A stretch of 61,856 nt of DNA from Funiculus sociatus GB2-C1 (GTDB lineage Bacteria > Cyanobacteriota > Cyanobacteriia > Cyanobacteriales > FACHB-T130): NCBI RefSeq assembly GCF_039962115.1, contig NZ_JAMPKJ010000036.1, positions 1-61,856 of the forward strand. Reading direction: 5' to 3'. Positions 25,403 through 34,545 of the stretch are shown piece by piece; the stretch's first letter is position 1, and each line of letters begins with the position of its first letter. The translations under genes were made by a program, and so were the position numbers. The notes beneath the pieces were generated by a model that saw only the letters and a list, made by a program, of their open reading frames with translations, ran no database searches and was not told the DNA's origin.

Positions 25403-25480
25403 AATATCGCGTGATTTTGAAGCGAGAAATTGAGGACTTAGTTAGAAGATACTTTCTATTGTTCTTCTGCACTCAGATAC

Positions 25481-26632
25481 TCAGCACTGATTGCTATATT
25501 CGCCGGGGATGGGCGCTTCGCCGCCAGCTAGTCCCAAAGATTCGAGCATAGCATGGTCTTGCTCTGGCGGTTGTCCGAGAGTGGTGAGGTAGTGTCCAAT
25601 CAGCATGGCGTTCATTCCAGCTTGGAAGCCCAAGGCTTGGAGTTCTCCCATTACTGCTTCGCGCCCTCCAGCGTAGCGCAGAATTTGCTGGGGCAGGATG
25701 AGGCGGAAAATAGCGATCGCTTTCAAGGCTTCATAAACATCTAGTTTCGGGCGATCGTCTAAGGGTGTTCCTGGTCTTGGAGTGAGCAAGTTCAATGGCA
25801 CGGATTCAACTTCCAATTCCCGCAATGCCAAAGCCAAATCTACTCTGTCTTCCCAAGATTCGCCTAATCCCATTATCCCGCCTGTGCAAGCTTGAATCCC
25901 GGCGGCTTTGATATTTTTAATAGTTTCAACGCGATCGCGCCATGTGTGCGTCGTCACTATCTCTGGGAAAAACTTTTCTGATGCTTCTAAGTTATGGTTG
26001 TATCGCGTTACACCTGCCTCTTTTAACTCTTGAGCTTGTTCTGGTGTCACTTCGCCCAAAGCACAGCACGGTTTTATATTGGTTTCGGCGATAATTCGGC
26101 GTACCGTTTCCAAAATTTCTTCAAATTCCGCCGATTTCGGACTGTTGTATTTTATACCTCGTCCTTGGGAAACTAAGCAAAATCGCTTTGCTCCTGCTGC
26201 TTCGGCTGACTTAGCTTGAGCCAGAATCTCCTCAGTAGATTTCAGACCATAAATAGGTGAATCTTTACCTGGGTGATGAGCAGACTGGGCGCAGAAACCG
26301 CAATTTTCCGAACAACTGCCAGATTTTATATTGACAATACTGCACAAATCTACTGTGTTGCCGCAACAAGCTTGACGTACTTTATCTGCGGCTTCGCAGA
26401 GTAGCAAAATATTTTCTTGACCTTCAATTTGGGTGAGTGCGATCGCTTCCTCTTTCCCAATTCTCTTTCCTGCAATAATCGCAACACTCAGGTTGTGCAG
26501 CCATTGCCGCAGTGACTCCTGTTCCTGGCTCTGAATATCCGCGTTCGACACTGGTGCTTGAACCACGTTCTGCCCCTTTTGATCGCATCTACTGAAACTT
26601 TGGCATTTTATCACTCTAGTTGCAGAAAACAA
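25481..26632 (-). CDS. bioB: biotin synthase
   Basis: 383 residues. The radical-SAM cysteine triad is in GSCSENCGFCAQSAHHPG near residue 110, followed by the family steps EGIDAL-like strand RFCLVSQGRG, YNHNLEASEKFF, TGGIMGLGESWEDRV and PLNLLTPRPGTPL. BioB inserts sulfur into dethiobiotin using two iron-sulfur clusters. The first roughly 22 residues (MFSATRVIKCQSF...) look non-conserved, and a GTG at 26566 giving VVQAPVSNADIQ is a plausible alternative start. bioB is divergent from pstC, and bioY lies downstream. Confidence 0.93.
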   Translation of the reverse strand: MFSATRVIKCQSFSRCDQKGQNVVQAPVSNADIQSQEQESLRQWLHNLSVAIIAGKRIGKEEAIALTQIEGQENILLLCEAADKVRQACCGNTVDLCSIVNIKSGSCSENCGFCAQSAHHPGKDSPIYGLKSTEEILAQAKSAEAAGAKRFCLVSQGRGIKYNSPKSAEFEEILETVRRIIAETNIKPCCALGEVTPEQAQELKEAGVTRYNHNLEASEKFFPEIVTTHTWRDRVETIKNIKAAGIQACTGGIMGLGESWEDRVDLALALRELEVESVPLNLLTPRPGTPLDDRPKLDVYEALKAIAIFRLILPQQILRYAGGREAVMGELQALGFQAGMNAMLIGHYLTTLGQPPEQDHAMLESLGLAGGEAPIPGEYSNQC

Positions 26633-26641
26633 GCAAGCTAT

Positions 26642-26660
26642 CTTAACCTAATCTTTACAA
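26642..26660 (+). promoter_or_regulatory. candidate Pho box upstream of pstC
   Basis: CTTAACCT and CTTTACAA form two 8-bp direct half-sites with an 11-bp period (spacer AAT), followed by ATTAAG. This matches the cyanobacterial PhoB/SphR Pho-box consensus of CTTAACCT repeats. It lies 130 bases upstream of pstC and 10 bases upstream of the bioB start, so it could also affect bioB. Only two half-sites are clear; the function is inferred. Confidence 0.5.
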
Positions 26661-26791
26661 TTAAGCGATAGGCTACAAGGAAAATGCCCGTGCCAAAGCA
26701 GAAGTTGAACTAAATTGTTCAGCAAGATGGCTGAATAAAATCCTGCCGTTAAATATTACATTTACTACAGTTACCAGAGGAAAACAATATC

Positions 26792-27742
26792 GTGGCTTCT
26801 GTGACAGACAATCCGCAGGTAATCGTTAAACCGCGCTCTAACGCAGAGCGAAAACTGGATCTTGGGTTTATTTGGCTGACTCGAATTTTTGCGATCGCAG
26901 TTGCTGCCACCTTGATTTGGATCACAATCCAAGTTGCAATTCAGGCACTCCCTGCAATAAGACAATACGGGCTAGGCTTTATATTCTCTACCACTTGGGA
27001 CCCTGTTCGCAATGAGTACGGAGCGCTTCCGCAACTTGTCGGGACAGTATTTAGCTCTCTGATTGCGCTGCTCATTGCTGTACCGGTGGGTCTTGGCGTG
27101 GCGATCTTTTTGAGCGAAGATTATTTACCGCCACGGATTCAGATGATATTAGTTTTCTTGGTAGAACTCCTAGCGGCGATTCCCAGTGTAGTGTACGGTT
27201 TATGGGGAATTTTCGTTTTGATTCCGCTGTTGAAACCACTGGGAGAGGCGCTCAATGCTAACTTGGGCTGGCTGCCAATTTTTAGTACGCCGCTGCGCGG
27301 CCCAGGACTGCTACCAGCATCAATCGTCTTATCAATCATGGTTTTACCAACGATAGCAGCTCTTTCCCGCGATGCCTTGATATCTTTACACAGCGATTTG
27401 CGTCAGGCAGCAGTTGGACTAGGAGCCACGCGCTGGGAAACAATTCTCAAGGTGCTACTACCATCAGCCGTTTCTGGAATTGTGGGTGCAGTCATGCTGG
27501 CACTAGGTAGAGCTTTGGGAGAAACTATGGCTGTCACCATGTTGATTGGAAATTCTAATAATATCAGTCCTTCAGTTTTGGCTCCCTCTAATACAATTGC
27601 TTCCCTATTAGCTAACCAATTTGCTGAGGCAAGCGGTCTGCAAGTTTCTGCTCTAATGTATGCAGCTTTACTACTGTTTATACTGACCCTTTTAGTGAAT
27701 GTTTTGGCTCAGTTACTGGTGAGTCGGGTGCAGCGAATTTAA
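26792..27742 (+). CDS. pstC: phosphate ABC transporter permease PstC
   Basis: 316 residues from GTG 26792. Six membrane spans with the ABC permease EAA-type loop DLRQAAVGLGATRWETILKV, and the PstC features TWDPVRNEYGALPQLVGT and LGRALGETMAVTMLIGN. With PstA it forms the membrane channel of the high-affinity phosphate importer. It leads a pstC-pstA-pstB operon. The periplasmic phosphate-binding protein PstS is not encoded in the window. A candidate Pho box lies upstream. Confidence 0.93.
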   Translation: MASVTDNPQVIVKPRSNAERKLDLGFIWLTRIFAIAVAATLIWITIQVAIQALPAIRQYGLGFIFSTTWDPVRNEYGALPQLVGTVFSSLIALLIAVPVGLGVAIFLSEDYLPPRIQMILVFLVELLAAIPSVVYGLWGIFVLIPLLKPLGEALNANLGWLPIFSTPLRGPGLLPASIVLSIMVLPTIAALSRDALISLHSDLRQAAVGLGATRWETILKVLLPSAVSGIVGAVMLALGRALGETMAVTMLIGNSNNISPSVLAPSNTIASLLANQFAEASGLQVSALMYAALLLFILTLLVNVLAQLLVSRVQRI

Positions 27743-27777
27743 TGATTTCATGATTGTGTCAATACCCTGATAAAGTT

Positions 27778-27808
27778 CCCAATCCCCAGTCCCCAATCCC
27801 CAGCCCCC
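27778..27808. repeat. STRR heptamer array in the pstC-pstA spacer
   Basis: Four CCCCAAT/CCCCAGT/CCCCAGC heptamers end three bases before the pstA ATG at 27812. They take up the place of a ribosome-binding site. Confidence 0.85.
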
Positions 27809-27811
27809 ATT

Positions 27812-28711
27812 ATGTCTAAATTAGAGGATAAACCTGTTTCCGGATTTCCTAGCAGAACCTTAAAGCGATCGCCTACCTCACCCCGGACGCTGTTCGGAAT
27901 CGTGATGACGGGGTTAACGTTCCTTTGTGCAGTGCTTGCCATTGTGCCTTTAGTGGCTGTCCTTGGCTATGTAATCGTTCAAGGTATTAGCCAACTTAAT
28001 ACCAATGCGTTTACAGAACTACCACCGCCTCCATTAGTAGAGGGCGGCGGCTTTGGTAATGCCATCCTGGGAACCTTAATTATGGTGGGAATTGGTGCAT
28101 TAATCAGCATTCCCTTTGGCGTGATGGCGGCAATTTATTTGTCAGAATTTAGCGGTGGCAAAATTGCCTATTGGATTCGTTTTGCTACCAACGTCCTTAG
28201 CGGTGTTCCCTCGATTATTGTGGGCGTTTTTGCTTATGTTACTGTCGTCTTGACTACTGGAACATATTCTGCATGGGCGGGAGGATTTGCTTTATCAATT
28301 TTGATGTTGCCGATTGTAGTGCGGGCAACAGAAGAAGCGCTGAGACTGGTGCCGCAAGAAGTTAGACAAGCGGCGGTAGGATTGGGAGCAAGTAATTTTC
28401 AAGCGGTTTCGCGGGTGGTGTTGCCAGCTGCTTTACCTGCAATTGTCACCGGAACGACTCTAGCGATCGCGCGTGCTGCTGGGGAAACTGCACCACTGTT
28501 ATTTACCGCTTTATTTACCCAGTTTTGGCCTAACTGGAATAATCGCTTACTTGAGCCCACAGCCTCGCTGGCAGTTTTAGTTTACAACTTCGCTACGACT
28601 CCCTTTAAAAATCAGCAAGAATTCGCATGGGCGGCTTCTTTCATCCTGGTGATGATGGTTCTGCTTACCAGCATTATCTCCCGTCTGGCAACGGCTCGCC
28701 GCGTCTATTGA
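27812..28711 (+). CDS. pstA: phosphate ABC transporter permease PstA
   Basis: 299 residues with six spans. Family marks are GGFGNAILGTLIMVGIGALI, GVMAAIYLSEFSG, GVPSIIVGVFAYVT and the EAA loop EVRQAAVGLGASNFQAVSRV, then ARAAGETAPLLFTALF. It pairs with PstC in the phosphate channel. It follows pstC by 69 bases filled partly by STRR heptamers, and no Shine-Dalgarno sequence precedes the ATG. Confidence 0.93.
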   Translation: MSKLEDKPVSGFPSRTLKRSPTSPRTLFGIVMTGLTFLCAVLAIVPLVAVLGYVIVQGISQLNTNAFTELPPPPLVEGGGFGNAILGTLIMVGIGALISIPFGVMAAIYLSEFSGGKIAYWIRFATNVLSGVPSIIVGVFAYVTVVLTTGTYSAWAGGFALSILMLPIVVRATEEALRLVPQEVRQAAVGLGASNFQAVSRVVLPAALPAIVTGTTLAIARAAGETAPLLFTALFTQFWPNWNNRLLEPTASLAVLVYNFATTPFKNQQEFAWAASFILVMMVLLTSIISRLATARRVY

Positions 28712-28884
28712 TCGACGAGTATTGAGAAATGTGTCGCTATGATACTGTTAAATTTAGCAAAAAAGATAACAATGGATACAATGCCAGGTTTAACAGTATG
28801 CTGGGCGATATTGAGTGAAATTTTTTTATTGCCATAAACCATAAGTTTTTGCGCTTCTGTTAAACCCAAAACCTAAGAGTTTTT

Positions 28885-29691
28885 ATGTTGTCCAATCCCC
28901 AAACAAAAAATCAAACAGATACCGTTTTAAAGACGGAAAAACTGAATGTCTACTACGGAAATTTTCTAGCGCTGAAGGAAATCAGTTTAGATATTCCCAA
29001 AAACCGAGTTACAGCATTTATTGGGCCTTCAGGTTGTGGCAAAAGTACGTTGCTCCGGTGCTACAATCGCCTCAACGATTTGATTAAAATTTTTCGAGCC
29101 GAAGGCAAAGTTTATTACAACAATCAAGACCTCTACGCTCCTGATATTGACCCAGTAGAGGTACGGCGGCGGATTGGCATGGTGTTCCAAAGACCAAACC
29201 CCTTCCCCAAGTCGATTTATGACAATATCGCTTTTGGGGCGCGGCTGAACGGCTATCGGGGTGATATGGATGAGTTGGTAGAAAGAAGTCTCAGACAAGC
29301 CGCACTCTGGGATGAAGTCAAAGACAAACTTAAGCAAAGTGGTCTTTCTATATCAGGCGGACAACAGCAAAGGTTGTGTATTGCTAGAGCGATCGCAGTT
29401 CAGCCAGATGTCATTCTTATGGATGAACCCGCCTCTGCACTTGACCCGATTTCAACGCTGCGAGTTGAAGAACTGATCCAGCAACTCAAGGAGGATTACA
29501 CCATCGTCATCGTCACCCACAATATGCAGCAAGCCTCGCGCATAGCCGATATGACGGCATTTTTCAATGTGGAAGCGACGGAAAAGGGCGGCAGAATGGG
29601 TTACTTGGTGGAGTACGACCGCACCGAAGTTATCTTCCAAAGTCCGCAGGAGAAATCCACCCAAGAATACGTCAGCGGACGTTTCGGTTGA
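28885..29691 (+). CDS. pstB: phosphate ABC transporter ATPase PstB
   Basis: 268 residues. Walker [10 protein letters not shown], PstB-specific [19 protein letters not shown], signature [20 protein letters not shown] and Walker [14 protein letters not shown], then the switch [18 protein letters not shown]. It hydrolyses ATP to drive phosphate import through PstC-PstA. A 173-base gap separates it from pstA. A long perfect hairpin follows the stop. Confidence 0.95.
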   Translation: MLSNPQTKNQTDTVLKTEKLNVYYGNFLALKEISLDIPKNRVTAFIGPSGCGKSTLLRCYNRLNDLIKIFRAEGKVYYNNQDLYAPDIDPVEVRRRIGMVFQRPNPFPKSIYDNIAFGARLNGYRGDMDELVERSLRQAALWDEVKDKLKQSGLSISGGQQQRLCIARAIAVQPDVILMDEPASALDPISTLRVEELIQQLKEDYTIVIVTHNMQQASRIADMTAFFNVEATEKGGRMGYLVEYDRTEVIFQSPQEKSTQEYVSGRFG

Positions 29692-29704
29692 TTCTCTCAT
29701 TCAC

Positions 29705-29752
29705 AAGCTACACCTGGGAACGCCTCTTCAACGGCGTTCCCAGGTGTAGCTT
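29705..29752. terminator. perfect 20-bp hairpin between convergent pstB and FG-GAP genes
   Basis: Positions 29705-29724 are exactly complementary to 29733-29752 around the 8-base loop TCTTCAAC. The core is CTGGGAACGCC/GGCGTTCCCAG. Its place between two convergent stops points to a bidirectional terminator. Hairpins with a CTGGGAACG core recur in cyanobacterial genomes, so it may also be a repeat element. Confidence 0.75.
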
Positions 29753-29764
29753 CGACAAGAAAAC

Positions 29765-31294
29765 TTAAGGATTGTAATAGTTCCAAGTCATCTTGCTAAG
29801 ACGGTAGTGGTCTTGCGTCCATAGTCGCGGACGGTTGGGGTTGGGGTTCGGCTCTTGGTTTTGGTAGATGCGAAGCTGATTACCGTTCAGGACAATTAAT
29901 TCTTCACGCCAATCCCCAGACACGTCGGCTACATATAGCCGATCCGACTTCTCATCGAAGCGATGGAGAAATTGCCCGTTGAGGGGGTCAAAAATTGCGA
30001 CATCCCCAGCCTCGTGACGCTCCTTGGCGGCAGCTAGTTGGCGAGAATCACCTGTCCAGTCAACGGTGAAAATCACCTCCACGCCTTTATCTGACCAACC
30101 TTTGGGAGCAACATCCTCGATTTGATAATCAGCAATCAGTTTACCTTGGGCGTCAAACACAAAAGGTTTCTGGTTAGTATTGTAACGGCTGCGAAACCAA
30201 ATTTCTAAACCTGGTCGCTGAAGGTCAAAGTCACCAACAGCAGCATTTTGAGGTTCCTGGTGTTTAAAATGGGTTTCCCAAATTAAGCGCTCTTTGTTAT
30301 AGAGGAAAATGCGATTACCGCCGCCTGCGATGTTGTTGTACATCTCGGCAAAGCGCTTGCGAATACCTCTGCCTCCCTCTTTCAGGCGATCGCTTCCTCC
30401 CTCTTCCAACGCTACCACCTCTAACCCTGGAATGTCTGGACGCACATCAGCGACAAAAATCGCATCAATGTGAGGATGTTGTTTGGTGGTATTTTCCATA
30501 GGAACTTGAAAGAGAATTTTTCCATCACTTCCTACGATCGTTCCGCCTAAAACTTCGTGCTTACCGTCTCCATCTAAGTCTGCAACCCTTGCACCAGCGT
30601 GTACACCACCTAAAAACTTATCTTGCGTCCATAGAGGTTTAGGATTTTCTTGTTTGAGCAAGTCATCTATGGCATAAGCTGCTAGATAACGTCCCTTGCG
30701 ATAACCTTTAGCATTGGTAGCTTGAAGAAGTAAATCGCGATTGCCTTTACCACGAAAATTCCCAACGACTAAATGCTCCCAACTGCTTGCGCCCTTTGGT
30801 GGTTCTAGTTTGATACTCCCCTTGGTCTTCCCATCTGCACCTTGAACAATATGAAGGTTTTTGTCCTTGGTTAAGAATAAAACTTCCGTCAAGCGATCGC
30901 CATCTACATCAGCTGCTTGTACACCCGATCCATGCCAACCTGGTAGTCCTTGCTTTTCTGCTTGTCCGCTGACTTGGATATCAATTTGTTTAGTCCAAAG
31001 CTTTTCTCCAGAATTACTATAAACCACGATGTGACCCGGCTTAGTAATAATAAAATCTTTCTTTGTGTCATTATTAACATCCGCCGCAATCAAACCACCA
31101 ATGCGCTTATCTTCTGCGGGCAGATCTAATTGAATAGTCTGGGGTTTGATTTGAGAATTCGGTAAAATAACTTCCTTCCGGAAGAACTTCTTCGCATATT
31201 CCTGAACGGGAAAAGCTAAAAGAACAGATAATGATATTAAGCCTGATATGTAAAAAAACCGATTTCTACTGAGATTGTACAAGCGCTTTTGCAT
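29765..31294 (-). CDS. FG-GAP/VCBS-type repeat protein, membrane-anchored
   Basis: 509 residues. An N-terminal membrane segment (FFYISGLISLSVLLAFPVQE, about 13-32) looks like a signal anchor. The rest is a beta-propeller of FG-GAP/VCBS calcium-binding-type repeats: GGLIAADVNNDTKKDFIITK, GSGVQAADVDGDRLTEVLFL, GARVADLDGDGKHEVLGG, YVADVSGDWREELIVLNG. Similar folds occur in rhamnogalacturonan-lyase-like and integrin-like surface proteins. No catalytic residues can be assigned. It probably acts in the periplasm or on the cell surface. Confidence 0.8.
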   Translation of the reverse strand: MQKRLYNLSRNRFFYISGLISLSVLLAFPVQEYAKKFFRKEVILPNSQIKPQTIQLDLPAEDKRIGGLIAADVNNDTKKDFIITKPGHIVVYSNSGEKLWTKQIDIQVSGQAEKQGLPGWHGSGVQAADVDGDRLTEVLFLTKDKNLHIVQGADGKTKGSIKLEPPKGASSWEHLVVGNFRGKGNRDLLLQATNAKGYRKGRYLAAYAIDDLLKQENPKPLWTQDKFLGGVHAGARVADLDGDGKHEVLGGTIVGSDGKILFQVPMENTTKQHPHIDAIFVADVRPDIPGLEVVALEEGGSDRLKEGGRGIRKRFAEMYNNIAGGGNRIFLYNKERLIWETHFKHQEPQNAAVGDFDLQRPGLEIWFRSRYNTNQKPFVFDAQGKLIADYQIEDVAPKGWSDKGVEVIFTVDWTGDSRQLAAAKERHEAGDVAIFDPLNGQFLHRFDEKSDRLYVADVSGDWREELIVLNGNQLRIYQNQEPNPNPNRPRLWTQDHYRLSKMTWNYYNP

Positions 31295-31437
31295 TTTACT
31301 CTCTCGATGTATTTTTGAGAGGGGATTTTTTTGTTTTCACGTTTCCTGCCTCAGCCAGAAAACGCCAAAACTTAGTAAATTGAACAATAACTATCAGACA
31401 TCAACACTAACAGAAACGTTGTCTTAATTTTGGTCAT

Positions 31438-31632
31438 TCAGAGAGCCAAAACCCGATGCTTCATACAACCCTTTAACCGCCCCAGCCGCCAATTAAAGTC
31501 ACGTACCCATCTAGCTCGGCCTTCCTTCAAACGGACTTGAGAAAAGCGCTTAAACAAAACTAACCATTCTTTCACACAGCTCTTCCATGAAAGTTCTGGC
31601 ATACCCAAAGGTCGGTACTTTTTATACAACAA
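31438..31632 (-). CDS. possible small hypothetical protein
   Basis: 64 codons giving a basic, tryptophan-rich peptide (MLYKKYRPLGMPELSWKSCV, ARWVRDFNWRLGRLKG). No clear ribosome-binding site and no family I recognise. It may be the remains of a larger gene or a chance frame. The rest of 31633-31886 holds palindromic GTAGGTTGG/AACCCAA-type sequence and no gene. Confidence 0.25.
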   Translation of the reverse strand: MLYKKYRPLGMPELSWKSCVKEWLVLFKRFSQVRLKEGRARWVRDFNWRLGRLKGCMKHRVLAL

Positions 31633-31886
31633 GACATGATTCTCCCCGGAAATGCGAGATATACGAGCAATTCCCGCAAGTTCAACTCTCCAGCAGTAAT
31701 CTAAGTTAGTTGTAGGTTGGCTTGAGAGAACGCGAAACCCAAAAAATCCAAAAGAATAATTGGGTTTTGTTGGCTCAAGAGCCAGGCCCTCTCATGCGCT
31801 CTTAACCCGCGCACAACCGTGGCTCCCATTCCCTACGTTCACTTTGGCCTTTTTAGCTCTAACTGGTGCTGATTGAAACTAAAAAA

Positions 31887-33206
31887 CTACCCAACTGTAG
31901 CCGGAACTTTTGCTGGGGCAAAGTAAGCATTTTGCTCAGCCCGCAACTTGTCACAAAGTCTGCCTTCAGGCAATTCCACATCATCGTAGGTGAGGACTTG
32001 ATCCTTAAGAATATCTCGCTTCAGGCGACACCCTTCAGCTAAACCAATGGGTAACAAGTTTTCCGCCTGGGTGACATCAGAATTTTCGCATTGTCCGTAG
32101 GTCATAAAGTAGCCAATGCCATCAATAGTTTCCCCCGCTTTGAGGTCGATTTTCGCAGTAGCTACCACATCGACTAAAGGGCCACCCAAGGGAACCAATA
32201 CCGCATCATTGAACAGGACAACCCGCGCCACCGATAAAGGTACTTCAAAGTGACACAAATGGTAGGGAGTGTAGAAGCTGTAAAGGGGGCCTTCACCTAA
32301 TTTATACAAATTCAGGTAGTGGCGTTGCTTGGGGTCGTCGTGAGTTCCAAACACAAATACACCCGGCCCTGGTTTGGCACCGACGACGTAATCAACAATA
32401 CCGCCCAATTCTTTAAGCTGGTCAATGTCGTACTTAGTGGTCAGTTCATCAATATGACCCCTGTAGTCGTATCCCAACATACCGCGCTTAATGACTTTCA
32501 TGCCCGTCCCGTTGGCAACGATCGCTTGCTCGAAGGATATCTTGGTACCATCGGCAAAGCTTGTCACCATGTGGGGTTTTTGACCCCACTGCTTGGCGAA
32601 AGATTCTTGGGTAATTGGGTTGCGGTAAGGATCTTGTAAGCCTTTGATATTGCCGCATAGTAACGGGGTCAAGCCAATACTTTTAACGAACCGATACAGG
32701 TTCATTTGCACGCCTGGTTGGTCGCCATCGCAAGCGGTGATGATCACACCAGCCTTGTCTGCATACACTTTTAAAATGGGGCCAATTGTGCCGTCGAGTT
32801 CGGCATCCATGAGGATGATATGCTTGCGGTTAGCGATCGCTTCCATTGCCACATGAGCGCCAAATTCGATCGCGCCTGTAACTTCCACTAGCGCGTCAAT
32901 GCCTTCGGCTTTGCACAGCAACATGGCATCATCGGTGATTGCATATTTGCCGCGAGCGATCGCATCCTCCAATTCAGATACACTCTTGACAATTTGCAAA
33001 TCTTCAATTCCCGCCTCATTATATGCCCGTTTAGCATTATCTAAGCTACGGTTAGAGATTGCTACTAACTCCATCCCCGGCACAGAATTAATAATTTGAT
33101 TAGCAATTCCTCGACCCATAAAGCCAGCACCAATCATGCCCACTTTTATCGGATTTCCAGCTTCGTCCCGTGCTTGCAATGCCTTATCGACAATAATCAT
33201 TTCCAA
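31887..33206 (-). CDS. NAD(P)-dependent oxidoreductase with C-terminal SAF domain (COG4091 type)
   Basis: 439 residues. A Rossmann fold at the N terminus (KVGMIGAGFMGRGIANQII) is followed by a homoserine-dehydrogenase-like central part (ALVEVTGAIEFGAHVAMEAI, ACDGDQPGVQMNLYRFVKSI). The C-terminal third has the SAF-type segment (VATAKIDLKAGETIDGIGYF). COG4091 proteins are annotated as predicted homoserine dehydrogenases but recur in sugar and polysaccharide loci; the substrate is unknown. Downstream of the rfbF-type genes here, a role in making an unusual activated sugar is an inference. Confidence 0.85.
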   Translation of the reverse strand: MEMIIVDKALQARDEAGNPIKVGMIGAGFMGRGIANQIINSVPGMELVAISNRSLDNAKRAYNEAGIEDLQIVKSVSELEDAIARGKYAITDDAMLLCKAEGIDALVEVTGAIEFGAHVAMEAIANRKHIILMDAELDGTIGPILKVYADKAGVIITACDGDQPGVQMNLYRFVKSIGLTPLLCGNIKGLQDPYRNPITQESFAKQWGQKPHMVTSFADGTKISFEQAIVANGTGMKVIKRGMLGYDYRGHIDELTTKYDIDQLKELGGIVDYVVGAKPGPGVFVFGTHDDPKQRHYLNLYKLGEGPLYSFYTPYHLCHFEVPLSVARVVLFNDAVLVPLGGPLVDVVATAKIDLKAGETIDGIGYFMTYGQCENSDVTQAENLLPIGLAEGCRLKRDILKDQVLTYDDVELPEGRLCDKLRAEQNAYFAPAKVPATVG

Positions 33207-33576
33207 CTCCTATTTTTGTTGCTTTTCATTTGTTTCAAGCTGCATTTCTGTCTAGAATTTCATTTACACTTAGCAGCTATTCAATATTCAGCCTTTGGTA
33301 ATCTTAACTCATAAACTCCGATTAAATAATATTTAGCAAGTTAATTATAAGGTAACTATTTTTCTTACTCAATTCTTAAAAAATATCTCATATAACCTTA
33401 ATTAATAAGCATAATTTCCACACAATCTTTATTGAAAAATAGTGTCAGCCTTTCCAAATGCCATAGTCTTTTTTTTTGGGGAACAGAGACATGATTGAAA
33501 AAGCTGATAACATTCATGCAATAGCCGAGTTATAAAAAAGTTCTCGCTATCTGCATACATTCCCAATAATTAATGT

Positions 33577-33693
33577 GTGCTGGGACAGGCTTACCAGGTT
33601 TTAAGTCGCCGAAGAGTTCAAGAATGTAAGAAAGAAGGACGTTACCTCCAGACTGTTTATCTGGCTTGGGCGAAACGACAGTTAACCTTTTGA
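33577..33693 (+). pseudogene. short coding-like remnant in a 580-base gap
   Basis: A 38-codon frame reads VLGQAYQVLSRRRVQECKKE, GRYLQTVYLAWAKRQLTF, then TGA. It has protein-like composition but no start context, and upstream it is closed by TAA. It looks like the last piece of a lost gene; I do not recognise the family. The remainder of the gap 33207-33787 is AT-rich and shows nothing else. Confidence 0.25.
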
Positions 33694-33787
33694 TATATTT
33701 CTGACTTTGGTTACAGCAAAATAGGCATAATGCCCTATGCGACCTAGTAGAAACTTAACCTGCGATCGCTCTCCTGGCCACTCATCG

Positions 33788-34333
33788 CTAAACTCCTAGA
33801 GGAATCGATTGTAGTAAGGGCCAAGCTGCATCTTTAACAGAAATTTCGCTAACAGGTAAAGGCCATTCAATTCCCAAAACAGGATCGTCATAGTGCAGGC
33901 CCCGCTCATAACCTGGAGTATAAAACTCACCCACTTGATACGTCACTTCAGCTGCATCCGTGAGCGTTTGGTAGCCGTGAGCAAACATTTCTGGTACGTA
34001 CAAAGCCCGACGATTTTCGGCAGTCAATTCTACACCAATATGTAAAAGATATGTAGGGGAATTAGGACGCATATCTACTATCACATCATAAATTGCTCCC
34101 TGAGTACAGCGAATCAATTTGGTTTCAGTTGCCGGAGCGATTTGATAGTGCATACCCCGCAGCGTTCCTTTCTTGTGATTAAAAGACAAGTTGCATTGAG
34201 CAACAGTTGGCTTTAACCCGTGTTCTTGAAATTCTTCCATGCAGAAAGTACGAGCGAAAAAGCCTCGATCATCTGGTCGTTGCTCTAAGTCAATAATGAA
34301 TGCACCTTTGAGCTTGGTTTCTGTAAATTTCAT
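33788..34333 (-). CDS. dTDP-4-dehydrorhamnose 3,5-epimerase family protein
   Basis: 181 residues from ATG 34333 (a TTG three codons earlier is less likely). RmlC-type cupin motifs are present: DLEQRPDDRGFFARTFC, AQCNLSFNHKKGTLRGMHYQ (catalytic His), LIRCTQGAIYDVIVDMRPNS and YVPEMFAHGYQTLTD. RmlC enzymes epimerise C3 and C5 of NDP-4-keto-6-deoxyhexoses. No dTDP-rhamnose genes are adjacent. Because a CDP-sugar gene is in the same cluster, the substrate may be a CDP-4-keto sugar (inference). Confidence 0.85.
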   Translation of the reverse strand: MKFTETKLKGAFIIDLEQRPDDRGFFARTFCMEEFQEHGLKPTVAQCNLSFNHKKGTLRGMHYQIAPATETKLIRCTQGAIYDVIVDMRPNSPTYLLHIGVELTAENRRALYVPEMFAHGYQTLTDAAEVTYQVGEFYTPGYERGLHYDDPVLGIEWPLPVSEISVKDAAWPLLQSIPLGV

Positions 34334-34545
34334 CGTATACAATCCAACTAAATCAAGTGTTTACGGACGACAGAGCATCGCTTAACTAGAGTTAAGGATA
34401 TATTTTAGGCAAAAGATAGTTATAATTTTTTCCTTTACCTAAAACTTAAACCCCATTTTGTTTTGAACTTGCAATTCAAATCTTGAAATGCTAAGTGGTA
34501 GATGCCAATAAAAATTTGGCATAATTTTAGTGAAAAAAGCCTTGC

